Origin: Mycoplasma sp. Ms02
Lineage (GTDB): Bacteria > Bacillota_I > Bacilli_A > Mycoplasmatales > Metamycoplasmataceae
DNA: 64,000 nucleotides
NCBI RefSeq assembly: GCF_019720735.1
Contig: NZ_CP081302.1
Span: 62,001 to 126,000 of the forward strand
Direction: 5' to 3'
The notes below the pieces were generated by a model that saw nothing but the letters and a program-made list of their open reading frames with translations, did not search any database and was not told the DNA's origin. Shown here one piece after another: positions 34,165 through 48,001 of this stretch. Within the stretch, counting starts at the first letter, position 1, and every line of letters begins with the position of its first letter. The position numbers were made by a program, and so were the translations under genes.

Positions 34165-37100
34165 TGTAATCAATAACTTCGTTATTTTTATCTATTCCTT
34201 GCTCATTCAAGGCGTTTTTATCTGTTTTAAAGGCATTTTCGAAGTTTTCTTTTGTGAAACTTGGTTTTTTAATGTTTAGAACATTGTCAACTAAGTCCAC
34301 TTCAGTTTTAGCTCTTATTACTTCTTGTTTTAGTTCATCTAAAATTGCTTTTTTATTAGCTTCAAGTTTTGGATCATTAAACATTTTGTTATTTAATGTT
34401 TCGACTAACTGTTCAGTTTTCTTGATTTCTTCAAGTAATTCTTGACGTTTTGTTAAGTAATCACTTTCGTTATTTACGTCTGTATTAATGTAAGAATTGT
34501 ATTTGTCTTTTAGATTGTTAATTACTTTTAGAGCTTCAATAGCATCTTTTTGATCTTGGAAATCAGAATTCACTTCTTGTGAATCATCTTGTCTTGGAAG
34601 TTCACCTTCAAGCTCTGAAACATTTTGTTTTGCTGATTGTTTTTGTGCACTTTGAGTATGATCAGGGTTGGCTTCAGGAACCTTGTTAGGATTTTCATCA
34701 TTTAGACGATTATCAATGTAGTTTTGAATACCTTGATCTAGATCAGCTTTTTTAGCATCCTTGACAATTTCAGCTGCTTTAGTTTTATTAGCTTCGTCCT
34801 GTTCAGGATCGCTAAAATCAAGTTCTTTGATTTTGTCAACAAAGTCTTGAACGTCATCTTTATCTTCAACTGGTTCTTTGCTTAAGTATTTAGCATCAAG
34901 AATTTTATCGATTGCATCTTGTTTGATTTTTTCGATTTCTTTTGCACGATCTAAAACTTTATTTGCTTCTTCAACTAAGTTTTTAGACTCTTGATTTTCA
35001 TCGACAGAGTTATTGATTTGATCTATTTGAGATTTTAAAGATGTTTTTTCTGTTTCATTTAAATTTTCAAAAGCATCAATTGCGTCTTTGTAAACTTGTT
35101 TTAAGTTTGCATCAATTGCGTCCCTTAGTTTGTTTACAGATTCAGAAGGTCAGTTAGCGTTTTCAGTTAAATCTACACCTTCTAAAACTTCTTCCAATAA
35201 AGTCACTTTATCTGCGTCTTTTTGGTTTCTATCTAAATCTTGAGTTGAAGGATCGATATTGTTGATTAAATCATTTGATAAATCAACTAGTTTGTTGTAT
35301 TTATCAATATCTTCACCTAGTTTTACAAGTGCTTTTTCACGATCGCTTCTTTGATCTTGCTCTTTAGCTTTTGCTGCTGTAATATCTGAAGAATATTGTT
35401 CAATAATTCCGTTTTTAGCTTTGTTATAGTCAGATTCTTCAGTTGTCTTATCTACTCTTTGTTTTAAGGCTGACATATCTTCATTTAATGTTGTAGCTTT
35501 TTGAACTTTAGAATCTGTTGAATCCTCTTCAGTTAAAGATCCATCTCCTATTTCTTCGTAGTCAATATATGAATCGATAACGGCTTTTTTTGCTGCTTCT
35601 TTTTGAGATTCGTTTAAATGTTCAAGAGTTGCAACTTCGTCATATTTAGCTTTTTTATCTGCTTCTCATTTATTTGCTTTGTCTATTAAAGCATCCATAT
35701 CTGATACTGCGCGATCATGTACTGCTTGGTCAAACTCTGTATTTCTGTTGTATGAACCGACTCTTGACTGACCATCAACATCTATAACTTGCACTTCTTT
35801 AGCGTTTAAGAATTTAGTTTGCTCCAGCACTTCTTTAATTTCCATAAGTTTTGTTTTGAAGCCTGAAATCACAACATCTTTATTTGCTTTAACTGCAAAT
35901 TGTTCTTCTGTCGGAGTTGCAAAGATTGCTGAATCTTGAGTATTTAACTTTTGTTTATCCTCTTCTGAAACGGAACTATCAATATTAAATAGTTCTTGTT
36001 CAGTTTTAGCTGTATTTAATGTGATATTTACTTTAGCTTGTCCTAAAATATCATCTTTCGAAAGAATGTTTACGCCGTTTTCTTCAGTGTATTTAACTTT
36101 GTTATCTGCATTTTCGATTACAGCGTTACTAATTTGATTTTTTTCAAGAGTCGTAGCAAAAACTGTATTTTTGTCTACATTTTCGTTTCTGTACTCAACA
36201 ACACCGTCATTTGTGAGTGTTTGAGCTAGTGCATCAACTCTTTGTTGTTCTGTTTGGAATCCTGATACAGCTTTGTAGTAGTAACGTGTTGACTCAATAG
36301 GTTGACCGTTGTCACCGTTAACTGAAGTGTTTTTTAGTCTAAATCTTACAAGTGTTCTACCTGTTATTTCATCATGTCCAACAACTTGCTTATCAATAAC
36401 TTCGTAATTATTGTTCTGTGCATTTGGTGCTATTGTATAGTTTTCAATGTTTTTTGCATCTTCTGATCCAGCCTGTGTTTCATTTTGAGCTACAGATGCA
36501 TCATCTTTTCAATTTACATCAATATTTGCAGGATCAAAGTTTTCGATTTCGTCTTTAGCTCTATCTGTATCAGTTCTAAATCCTGTAAATGTTTGTGATT
36601 TTGAACTTGAGTAGACATCACCGACTGACGTTTTTTCAGAATCTTGTCTTGTATCTTCTGAATCTACTGAATACTTAATTAAATCAGCGTTAGTTTTAGT
36701 TGTTTTTAGTCTGAAATCAACATTAACTGTTCCTGTTGAATCGTTTGGTGTTAGTTTTGAATTTTTACCATCTGCATTTTCAACTGTTGCTTTGTTTGTT
36801 GATTGATTGTCACCATTTAGTGTAAATTCTGTTTCAGTTACTGCACTAGGTAGTTTTTGTTTTGAATCTTCATTTGTTAATGAATATGAATAACTGTCTT
36901 TCAGAGCATCAAGTCTTTGTGCTTCGGTCAAGAAGCCTGAAATATCACCTTTTTGGCTATAATCTGTTGTTTTAGCAGATTCATCTTTCATTGACATTAA
37001 TTCTGTAACTTCTACTTTTAATTTTCCTTCAATATCGTTGTAGTAGTTAGTTTTGATTTTATCAGGTGCTATTTTAACTTGATGTTGTTCAAAAACATAG

Positions 37101-40100
37101 ACACCGTCTTTAAATTTAGCTACTTCACCATCTAATGTAAGACTAAGTGTTGGAGTTTCTCCATCTGCTTGATCATAGACAACTTGTGATGCTTGAATTG
37201 TTTTATCTGAGTAATCATTAATTACTAAACTTTCTTTTAAAGCATCAATTCTTTGCTGCTCTGTTTGGAAACCTGATATTCTTAATGTTTTTGTGTCTGA
37301 TGCTGTTTGATCAGTTAGCAATTGTCTATCTGATTGAATTTTGAATGTAACAGTTAATTCTCCAGTCGAATCATTTGAAGTGATTTGTAAATCTTCTTCT
37401 TTGATGTGGGCTTCATCAAGTTGAGTTTCATACTTAGTTTTAAGCTCAGCAATAACTTGTTCTTTTGTTAATGAAGAAGCTTGTATTGAAGATTTCGTAT
37501 CTGCAAATAAGACATTTTCTGATAATGAAGTTTGGATTGAATCTAAACGGCTTACCTCTGTTTGGAATCCTGTTAGTTCAGCTTGTTTTACATTAGATTT
37601 GATTGTTGGTTCTTCAACAGAAGCAAAAGCATAATTAACCTGAGTTTTACCTTCTTTATCTCTTTCGTTTGTTTTTGAAAGTGGGGTTTGTTCAACTTCT
37701 ACTAGTTTTACTTTTAGATCTTCTATTCATCAGTATTCGAACTCACCTTGTTCGTTATTTTTAGCTGTAACTGTGTAAGTTTGTTCTTCTCTTGCTGGTT
37801 GATCACCTTCTTCAGATTTAGCAGGAAGTGTAACAGTAAATGAAAGTTTTGATTCTTCAAGTTCTTGGCCTGATTTAGCTAATAATCAGTCTTTTGGTGC
37901 GTAATCTACTTGTGCTACTAAATCGTTGATAATTTCTTCAAGATTTATTTTTTTAAACCCTGTGATTGTGTATTCAATTCCTTCGATTGGAGTGTTTACG
38001 GTTTCGCCGTTAACTTCGTGTTCTCAAACGTAATCCTGATTTATGTTATCTGTATTAACAACATATTTGACTTTTAATGTTCCTGCAGAGTCATTAGCTT
38101 CAACAATTTCAATAATTGAAACAATTTGATCTTGGTATTCAGTTCACCCACCAGGGTTAGGTTTTCCATTTATAGTACTTGCCTCAATTTGTTTTGTTAG
38201 AACACCTTTTAACTTGGCAAGATTTTCAGCCTTTTCTGATTCATCTTCAGAAACAAGCGAGCTTGCTTTTATTTCTGATTTAACAAGTCCTAAATCATCT
38301 CTTAAATCAATTGAAAGTGTAGCTCCGTTTGTGTTGTCGATTGCATTTTCAAGTGGTTCAGTTAATTCTTCTAGTTTTTGTTTAATTTCATTGGTTTTGT
38401 CAATTAACTCTTGTGCACTAAGTGTTGAAGTTGTGTTTCCTAGAGTGAATAAAACTTTTTTGTCTGAATAACCATTTGAGTTTGAATAATTATCTGTTGG
38501 CTCTACTTTTAATAAAGCATGGACTTTTTCTCAAATGTCTTTAAACTCTGCTTTAACAGTAGGATCAGAAGCTCCAAGCCTAACTTTTAAATCTAATGCG
38601 TCTGTTGTCGAAACATAATGTTCTGAATCATAGCCTTTAAATACGTATTTTTCAAAAGGTATTACATGTTTAAGAATAGATTTTGCAGCTCCATTATTTG
38701 CTGGATCTTCATCATTTAGTGTTCCTAGACCACTTAAGTTTTTTGCAGCTTCATAGATATTACCTTTTAAAGCGTCGTTATCTGGATTTTGAATAGCTGC
38801 TATATATTGATTTTTAAGTTCTTGAGAAATGTATGGTAAATCATTAATTTTTGCTACTAATTCTAAACTTTCAAGTTTTTGAATCATGAATTCTCATTCA
38901 CGTTTCATAACTTCTGAAACACTTTTTGTAGTGTTTGGTGAAGTTTGATCTTCTAAATCTTTTTGCGCTTTTAATTTTTTGTAAACTTCAACAAATTGAT
39001 CACCAAATGCTTTTGAGTTTAAACTTGATGTTCAAACTGTTTTATTTTCATTAAATGATCCATTTTCAGAAATCGTAACAAAATCAGGAGTTGAACCATA
39101 TTGCTTGTTGTCATATGTCGTACCATCTGTTGAGGCTTTATTATTGTTTGCTGTATATGATATCGATGTGAAGTCTGGGATGTTTTGCTGGTTTGTTAAA
39201 CCGTTTGCTGTATTTGAGTTGTTTTCACCTCATAAAAAGTCATAAACATTTTTGTAAAGCTTGTTTACAGTTTCGTTGTATATTCTTACAAATTCAGGGT
39301 CGCTTGTTAATTCTGCATATAATTGATCATTTGGTGTAGACATACCTCCCAATGAATCAGGGTTATTATTTAATCAATTCGATCTATTTAAAACACCTAG
39401 AATCTCTTTTAGGGAGAAAGCACCCATTGATACATCTTTTTGTGTATATGCTGTTTCGTTTGTATCCTTGGCACTTATAAGTTGTTTTAAGTTGTCTTTT
39501 GAAAATGTTGAATTAGATGTTACACCTGAATAAATACTATTTCCATTATCCAATTGTCTTGAGTTAGCAGAATAAATGGATCCTAAACTAAAGTAAGAAG
39601 GATTCACTAAAATATTGCTAAAGTTTGAACTTCTGGATCTAACGCCATCTAAAAGGTTTTTAAGTTCAGCGTAGGTGTAATCGTTTCTTTTGATAAGTGA
39701 TATGAAATCAGAATAGTCTTTATTGAATAAATAAGCCTGAGATTTTAATTCATTAAGTATTTTTGAATATTTATTTTCTGATTCAAAAACTTTGTACAGG
39801 TTATTAGGTTTTACATAGTTACCCAAAAATCCAATGTTTTGATCTCTTATTGCCTCATCAAAAAGAATTTTCATCACTATTGATCTGTTTCTTTTTTCTG
39901 ATTCAGATTCTAAATAATTGAAATTATCTTTAACTCCTTCATATATATTTTTAATTTGTTCTAGGAACGATCTAAACACTGCTTTGGTTGAATCTAAATA
40001 AGGTGTATTGTAATTGTTTACGTTTTCATCTCCTCTTGTACCAACTTCAGAAGCAAAGTTTGATGATTTAGATGGATCTAAATCAAGTTGCTTAGAACCG

Positions 40101-41731
40101 TATAAATAATCTGTACCGTAATCTACATAATTAGATTTATATTCTCTGCTTGGATCATTTTCAAATTGTCCACCCTTGACTCAATAATTAAATTGATTGA
40201 ATTTGTCAGCATTTTTCATTTCATAAGTTACATCAAAGAAAAATGTTTTAGTAGCGTCGTCATAGTAATAATTATCGTTACCTGAAATGTTTCAGATTTT
40301 CTCATATGTTTGTTTATCTGAATCTGTGAATTCAGGAGTTATCACTATTTTGTCAGATAATAACGAATAAACGTATCTAAACGCAAAATTGTAAGCTTTT
40401 GTATAAGTTGTTTCATCATTTCTGTTTCTACTGAAATCAGAATTTTCATCCCTTGTGTTTTGTATTTTATACTCTGAATCATTTAACGAGATTGGTAACC
40501 CATTTTGTGTTCCACCTGTTTTACTTGTGAATACAAAATTAGGTTTAGGTACAACATCACGGTTATCGTCAACATATCCGAGTGGTTTTTTTACTGTTTC
40601 ACGAATAATAAATTTGTAAATCGCTTGTTCAGCATTAGGGTCATTCTTTTGTCCTTCTGGTAACAATGCATTTCTATCATAATATCTTGTAGCTTGAACT
40701 TGATCTTCAAAACCATATCCTTCATAAGGTCTGATAGCTATACCTGCTGAAATAAACGATCTACCTCTGTTTAGTAAGAATTTATCACTAAATTCAATCG
40801 GATCCGTTTCTCCTGGGTTATTTAATTTCACAATAGATGGTGATTTTAAGTTTCTTTCTGTTTCAAATTCAATTGTGAACTTAGTTTGAGCTTCTCTGTA
40901 CTCAGAACCAGATTCGTTAAATGTAAAAGTTAAGAAGGATCCAGCACTTTCCCAGATCGGATCATACTCAGCACCATTCATTTGGCTATTTATTGCACCA
41001 CCATCTTGATTCGTTAAGAAATCTTTTGTCAGTTTTTTTGATGTTTTGTTAGAAATTATGCTGTTTAATTCAGTGTTTTTAGGTTCGCTTTCATAACGAA
41101 ACTTGCTTATTGTTGAAATTAATTTGTTGTTTGCATCTCTTGCTTCGAGCGTTCTTGTAGTACCAGAAGATAAAGTTATTTCTTGATTATAGAAGTTAAA
41201 CTTATTAGTTTGTCAGGCTGGGGAATTTTCAGCATATGATCCTAATAACCTTATTTTCTGTACTTCTTGTCCATTTACGATTTGAGATTTGATTTTGTAA
41301 TCGTCAGATAGAAAAAGATTAACTGAGTAAGATCCGTTTCATCAGTTTCCTGTATTTTCAAAATTGTTATTAAAAGAGACTCTTCACTTTTGAGTTAAAG
41401 AATCAAGATCTCCCTCAACTTTTTCAATTTTTACAAATTTATCCGTAGCTGTTTCTAAGTCGTTTGGATTTCTTGTTGTATCAGAAGCTAGTCTTGTAAA
41501 ATTTTGACTGCTTGAGCTCATAAAGTTCTTTTGAATTTCACCATTGATTTTACCAGCAGGAGTATCTTGGTGAATGTTGCTTACAGTTTCTTCTGTTCCA
41601 TCAGATTTGATAATTTTAATCGAAGTTCCGTTGGCATCATATTTTTGAACACCACCAGCTAAACCTGATGTAATTGTTAATGTGGCTAAAGGGCTGACAG
41701 CTAGTACGGCCAGCATTAGTTTTTTCTTCAT
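32903..41731 (-). CDS. Giant repeat surface protein of 2,942 residues
   Basis: A single frame runs from ATG 41731 (ribosome site AAGGAG) to TAA 32903. The signal segment is MKKKLMLAVLAVSPLATLTI with no lipobox. A unique domain of about 900 residues follows, then a GA-like unit (LPYISQELKNQYIAAI, near residue 960). At least seven Lipoprotein_17-like modules lie between about 38,100 and 35,800 with motifs such as SGFQTEQQRIDAL, SGFLTEAQRLDAL and TGFRTDTDRAKDE. Acidic helical repeats follow, then the IWWW anchor with KKRK. Length and plan match the frameshifted gene at 1294-10039 (2,914 codons if repaired). The last 420 codons are shared with the gene ending at 1262. It is probably surface exposed; the ligand is unknown. 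A 19-nt inverted repeat and an A18 tract lie upstream. Confidence 0.9.
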
Positions 41732-41775
41732 AAATTTTCTCCTTGAAATATTGAATATTGAACTTTATGTAAATG

Positions 41776-41794
41776 ATACTTTTATTAAAAGTAT
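41776..41794. promoter_or_regulatory. Inverted repeat in the leader of the 2,942-residue gene
   Basis: ATACTTTT-ATT-AAAAGTAT lies 45-63 nt upstream of the ATG. It could be an operator or an RNA hairpin. The rest of 41732-42017 is AT-rich without any gene. Confidence 0.4.
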
Positions 41795-41967
41795 TATTAC
41801 TTTTACAAAAAAATAAAAATTTTTATTTTTAGTAAAAAATAATTAGCTTTTTCATAGGTCTAAAAGTAATACTATATATTTTTAGTGCTATTTTATAGGC
41901 AAAAAAATAAAAAATATTTTAATATTTTTAAAATTTTCAAGCTCATAAAAAAATCGCTTTTTCTTGC

Positions 41968-41985
41968 AAAAAAAAAAAAAAAAAA
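41968..41985. repeat. Homopolymer A18 between lipoprotein gene and giant gene
   Basis: Eighteen A residues (T18 in the transcribed orientation) lie 237 nt upstream of the giant gene start and 65 nt after the lipoprotein stop. The length is likely to be unstable. Confidence 0.85.
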
Positions 41986-42017
41986 CTATCTAGCAAATCT
42001 AAAAGTAAAAAAGTATA

Positions 42018-42044
42018 AAAAAATGTCGCTTTTTGCGACATTTA
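42018..42044 (-). terminator. Terminator of the 732-residue lipoprotein gene
   Basis: AAATGTCGC-AAAAA-GCGACATTTTTTT on the minus strand lies directly after the stop. Confidence 0.85.
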
Positions 42045-42049
42045 TTTAA

Positions 42050-44248
42050 CTATTCAGCTGGTTTTGGATACTTATCTGCTTTTTCAGCAAACTCAAGATA
42101 TTTAAGGTAGACATCTTTTGATTTGTCAACTTCTTGAGCTTCATATGATTTTACTTGGTCTGCTAATGATTTACCTTCTTCAACATCTGTGTTGATTCCT
42201 TTTTCGAGACCACGAATTGCTCCTTGGAAAAATCCTTTGAACAATCCTTCTAATTGTGGCGTTCTTTCTTTCATTAGCTCAAGAGCAGCAACAAACATTC
42301 CTATAGATGCAGTGTCTGAACTTACATCAGAAAATGCTATATTAAGCTTGTCAAATCTTGCTAATACATCATTTTCTAGTAAATCTTGCATTGTAGTAAA
42401 TGATTCTTTATCTCTTTGAGGGTTAAGCATTTTTAAAATTTGTACATAAAATGTGGCATCTTTTTTATAGTTTGCAACATCTTGCATCAACGCTTCTGTT
42501 AGAGAACTTTTTAGAGTGTTTGTGTATTCTATTCTTTTCGCTCTTGCTTTTTCAGCACTATCAAGTGTTGTTTTTAGTGATTCATAATCTTTTTTTGTAG
42601 TTTCATAAAGTTTATTTAAACCATTCACAACTTCTTGACCGTAGTAATCTTTGATAGCTTGTATTTTTAACAATTCGCCGTAATTTTTGAATAAAGTATC
42701 AATCATTTTGGTGAATGCTCTCGTAGGTCTTGTTTTTTGTAGTTCTGCGAACTTAGCGAAGAACTCTTTGTATTTTTCATATACAACTGTGGTTTTATCT
42801 TCATCACCTTTTTTGTAAGCTACGACTTGATCTTTTAAAGCTTTTTCTTCTTCGTCCTTATCAAGCAATAGTTCACCAATTTTATTTACTGCGTATTGAA
42901 CTGCAAGTGGAAGTTGGTGTTCAACCTGAGCTTCGATATCAACAAATCCTTTTTTAACTGCAAAGATTCTTTCCACTACTTCTTTATCTTTTTCAGAGTT
43001 TTCAAGAGTAACAGTCTTAAGAACAGTACCTTTCAAATCGTTTTCCAAAGTATTTAAAAGTGTTTCAGAAGATCTTCTTGTAGGATCTATTGCCTTAATA
43101 ACAGATATATATGTATCAAGTTTTTCAAGTTCTGTTTTAAGAATTTCTTTAACTTTATCTGCTAAAGCTTTAATTAAATCTGCTTTTATTTTTGATTTTA
43201 ATTTTAGAATTTTGTCAATTGTATTAGCTTCAGATTCATTTTCTGTTTTATAAGCTTTTGCATCAGTAGAAGTTTTTTTAAGATCGTTTAAATCTGCTTC
43301 ATCCTTAACATTTTCAGTAACAACTTCTAAAGCGATTAAATCATCATATTTTTTAATAATTTCATCAATTTCTACCTTGATTTCATCTACTGCCTTACCA
43401 GCTAGAATATCTTCAAAGTTTTTAATTGATGATTTTAAGTTTTTACTTGCTTCAGCTAATTTGTCTTTGTCAATAGAGTATTTATTCTTGACATGTTCTG
43501 AAGTTTTTTTGATTAAATCTTTTAGATCGTTAACAGTCTTTTCATCTACTTCTTTTGCCAAGTCTGCTTTTAATATTTCTTGAGCTCTGTTCAGAGAAAT
43601 ATTAAGTTCTGTTCCGTAGTATTTTTGTAGTTTTTTGTTTAGCAAGAATTCTGAAAGTTTTGATTTTTCAAGGCTTAAAGCAGCACTTTTGTTTCCATTT
43701 GTTTTATCTGATTTAAGAGCTGATAAGTTTTCTTTTAGTTTGTCTAAAGAGTTAAACATATCAAGAAACTCAGTTTCTTTTAATAATTCTTCTGATTCTT
43801 TGATTAATTTATCTGAAGAATCTGATGAAACAGCAGGAAGATTTTTAGCAGGAGTTGGGCTTTCAACTGGTGCTGGTTTGACTACTTCTGGTTGAGATGG
43901 TGTCTCATTTGCTGGTTGGGGTTCGTTTGATGGATTTTCAGCAGGAGTTTCAACTGCAGGAGCTGGTTTTACAGTAGCTTCTGGTTGAACTGGTTCAGGG
44001 TTGCTTACAGGAGCTGTTGTTTCTTCAGCTAGAGGTTGTGAAGTTACTGCTGGTTTTTCAGTTTCAGGCGTTGGTGTAGCAGGTTTAGCTTCAGGTGTAG
44101 TTTCATTGTTTTCAGTCTTTTCTACAGGCTTACTTTCTACTTTGTCATTTTTCTTAACTTCAGTTTCTCCACAGCTAACGGAAATGACTCCAGTAGCTAT
44201 TACCGAAGGGAGAATACTTCCTAATAATATTAATTTTGTCTTTTTCAT
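42050..44248 (-). CDS. Lipoprotein with Pro/Glu-rich linker and coiled-coil domain
   Basis: The product has 732 residues and contains no TGA codon at all. The signal peptide MKKTKLILLGSILPSVIATG ends in the lipobox VISVSC (Cys near residue 26), so it should be acylated and anchored on the outer face. Residues 30-145 are rich in Pro, Glu, Thr and Val (PEAKPATPTPETEKPAV), a stalk-like linker. The remainder is charged and alpha-helical with heptad-like spacing. No enzymatic motif is seen. A poly-T tract 89 nt upstream of the start suggests length-dependent expression. The function is unknown. Confidence 0.88.
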   Translation of the reverse strand: MKKTKLILLGSILPSVIATGVISVSCGETEVKKNDKVESKPVEKTENNETTPEAKPATPTPETEKPAVTSQPLAEETTAPVSNPEPVQPEATVKPAPAVETPAENPSNEPQPANETPSQPEVVKPAPVESPTPAKNLPAVSSDSSDKLIKESEELLKETEFLDMFNSLDKLKENLSALKSDKTNGNKSAALSLEKSKLSEFLLNKKLQKYYGTELNISLNRAQEILKADLAKEVDEKTVNDLKDLIKKTSEHVKNKYSIDKDKLAEASKNLKSSIKNFEDILAGKAVDEIKVEIDEIIKKYDDLIALEVVTENVKDEADLNDLKKTSTDAKAYKTENESEANTIDKILKLKSKIKADLIKALADKVKEILKTELEKLDTYISVIKAIDPTRRSSETLLNTLENDLKGTVLKTVTLENSEKDKEVVERIFAVKKGFVDIEAQVEHQLPLAVQYAVNKIGELLLDKDEEEKALKDQVVAYKKGDEDKTTVVYEKYKEFFAKFAELQKTRPTRAFTKMIDTLFKNYGELLKIQAIKDYYGQEVVNGLNKLYETTKKDYESLKTTLDSAEKARAKRIEYTNTLKSSLTEALMQDVANYKKDATFYVQILKMLNPQRDKESFTTMQDLLENDVLARFDKLNIAFSDVSSDTASIGMFVAALELMKERTPQLEGLFKGFFQGAIRGLEKGINTDVEEGKSLADQVKSYEAQEVDKSKDVYLKYLEFAEKADKYPKPAE

Positions 44249-44336
44249 TTTTTCCTCGTTTTTATATATACATTTAAATTTTATTTAAGTATGAAACTGA
44301 AATGAAAATTTCCACATTTGTTCCATGCCCGTCTGC

Positions 44337-44350
44337 AAAAAAAAAAAAAA
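44337..44350. repeat. Homopolymer A14 upstream of the 732-residue lipoprotein gene
   Basis: Fourteen A residues on the plus strand (T14 in coding sense) start 89 nt upstream of the ATG at 44248. The position is suitable for promoter phase variation, as known for poly-A tracts of mycoplasma lipoprotein genes. Confidence 0.8.
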
Positions 44351-44421
44351 TTTTAACCTCTAAAACTCCTATAGCATAGTGGTAAAAGTTTTTTAAATTA
44401 GTGTAACAAATGATGTTTTGT

Positions 44422-46002
44422 TTATAAAAACTTTGAAACTTTTTTACTAAAGTCTACAAAAAATTCAAAAATTTCACTGAAATTCATGTCAGGCGTAACA
44501 CTCGCTTGTTTGATTTGATTTATCAATTCGGCTTGTTCAGCATTATTTTCGTCTAATTTTGCTAAAAATTCTTGGTTGATTTTATCACTGTAAGTTTGCT
44601 TTAGTTTTTTATCTAAATAATCTAACTTCTCTTTTGCATTCTTAATAGATGAAGTTACTTTAGATAACGTACCCATGTCCTTTTCTTGGTCTTTTAATGT
44701 AAATTCGTAATCTTGTAAATTATCTATCAATTCTTTTGTCTCTGCAATTAGTCCTTCATTACCTAAAATGTTTAAATCTTCTAGTTTCTGAACAAAGAAA
44801 CCAAGAGAGATTGACAAGTTAGTTGTTTCTTCATTAAAAACTGAATCTAGTTTTTCTTTTAAATTATTGATTGTTCTTGATTTGTAGTTCTGTACTAATT
44901 CTGGAGTATTTAAGTTGTTCTTAGCAGCATCAAAGTCTTTTTCTATTTTTTCTTCTGTGTTTATTAATTCATTCAATAAATCTGATTCCACAAAGTTATA
45001 AAGACTTTCGTTTGATGTAATAGAGTTGAAAATATTAACTGCTTTTTGAATATTATTTAGCTCTGAAAAAACTGTTATTTTATTCTTAAAATCAGCAAAA
45101 GCTGTATTAACTTCTAGTATTTTTGCTTGAATTTCTTGTTTATTTGCATACTTATTACTTTTGGCTGTTTGTAATAGATCACTAAGTTCATTTTTCGCAT
45201 TATTAAACTGACTTGGAGTGACTGTTTGCGAAATGAAGGTTTCAGCATCAGCTATAACAGAGCTCAAGTTTAGTCTGATTCTATTAAATTCTCTTAATAC
45301 TTCTATATGGTTATTTAAGTTATTTTTAAGATCAATTATCTTTGTTTTAATTACATCGTTTTTGTAATCATTTGTGTATTGATTTAAAAGTACTTTTAAT
45401 TCTTCTAAGTTTGAAAAACTTTCTGACTCTGGGTTGTTTGATATAAATGAATTAATTTCATTGACAAATGAAAGAGCTTTGTTTTTCAGTTCTTGCTCCT
45501 TGGCTTTTTGTTCTTGTTCTAATCTAATTCGTTCTTCTTGTTCTTTTCTTTGAGCTTCTTTTAGTACTTTTTCATCTTCAGATTCTAAGTGATCTTCTTC
45601 TGTGACATCATTGTGATTCTCAGGAGTTTCAATACTTTTTGCATCATTTAATGTTTCCGAAGGCTCTAAATTATTAAATTCTTCTTTTTCATCTGTTTCC
45701 AATGAATTTTCATGATTTTCTTGTTTATTTTCTGGTTCAGTATTTTCAACAGCGTTTTCAGGTTTTGTTTCTATGATCGGTTCTTGATTATCTGAAATTT
45801 CAGTGCTTGAAGTTGTGCTTTGACGTTCCTCAATATTTTCATTCATGATTGGTTCGTTTTTTGTTGTTGTTTCATCGCTTTTTTCCTGTTTTTCTAAGTC
45901 CTTACTTGTGGAAATGCTTTGATTGTTTGAACAACTCATAATTGTTGGAGTGCTAATAAGTGATATTCCTAAAAGTCCTATAAATAAGTGTTTTTTGTTC
46001 AT
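44422..46002 (-). CDS. Lipoprotein with acidic linker and helical domain
   Basis: The product has 526 residues. I chose the ATG at 46002 (MNKKHLFIGLLGISL), because GAAGGAAGA lies just upstream; an in-frame upstream start would add 11 residues without a signal pattern. The lipobox is TPTIMSC, with Cys near residue 24. Residues 25-140 are rich in Glu, Asn and Thr. The segment KEQEERIRLEQEQKAKEQE is a strong coiled coil. The rest is helical. No TGA Trp codon is present. It parallels the neighbouring lipoprotein at 42050-44248 in design (lipobox, low-complexity stalk, helical bundle), so they may be distant paralogs. The function is unknown. No clear terminator follows. Confidence 0.85.
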   Translation of the reverse strand: MNKKHLFIGLLGISLISTPTIMSCSNNQSISTSKDLEKQEKSDETTTKNEPIMNENIEERQSTTSSTEISDNQEPIIETKPENAVENTEPENKQENHENSLETDEKEEFNNLEPSETLNDAKSIETPENHNDVTEEDHLESEDEKVLKEAQRKEQEERIRLEQEQKAKEQELKNKALSFVNEINSFISNNPESESFSNLEELKVLLNQYTNDYKNDVIKTKIIDLKNNLNNHIEVLREFNRIRLNLSSVIADAETFISQTVTPSQFNNAKNELSDLLQTAKSNKYANKQEIQAKILEVNTAFADFKNKITVFSELNNIQKAVNIFNSITSNESLYNFVESDLLNELINTEEKIEKDFDAAKNNLNTPELVQNYKSRTINNLKEKLDSVFNEETTNLSISLGFFVQKLEDLNILGNEGLIAETKELIDNLQDYEFTLKDQEKDMGTLSKVTSSIKNAKEKLDYLDKKLKQTYSDKINQEFLAKLDENNAEQAELINQIKQASVTPDMNFSEIFEFFVDFSKKVSKFL

Positions 46003-46152
46003 TCTTCCTTCTTTAATATTTGTTATATAAATCAATATTTTACATAAATCGCAAACCGAAAAGTGCTTGTATAGGAAGTGTTTTTGGACTTTTAGTTTAA
46101 TATTTTTAAAAAATTTTAAAAGTCAAAAATGCATTTTTGGTGCCCTAAAAAT

Positions 46153-46173
46153 AAAAAAAGTAATACTTTTGTA

Positions 46174-46182
<9 letters not shown>
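46153..46182 (-). terminator. Terminator of the ATP synthase operon
   Basis: AAAAAGTAATAC-AAAA-GTATTACTTTTTTT on the minus strand overlaps the atpC stop. Confidence 0.9.
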
Positions 46183-47998
<1,816 letters not shown>

Positions 47999-48001
47999 TT
48001 A

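Noticed and set aside
42189-44288. Plus-strand frames opposite the lipoprotein gene
   Set aside because: They are Ser/Leu-rich antisense shadows of a well-supported lipoprotein gene.
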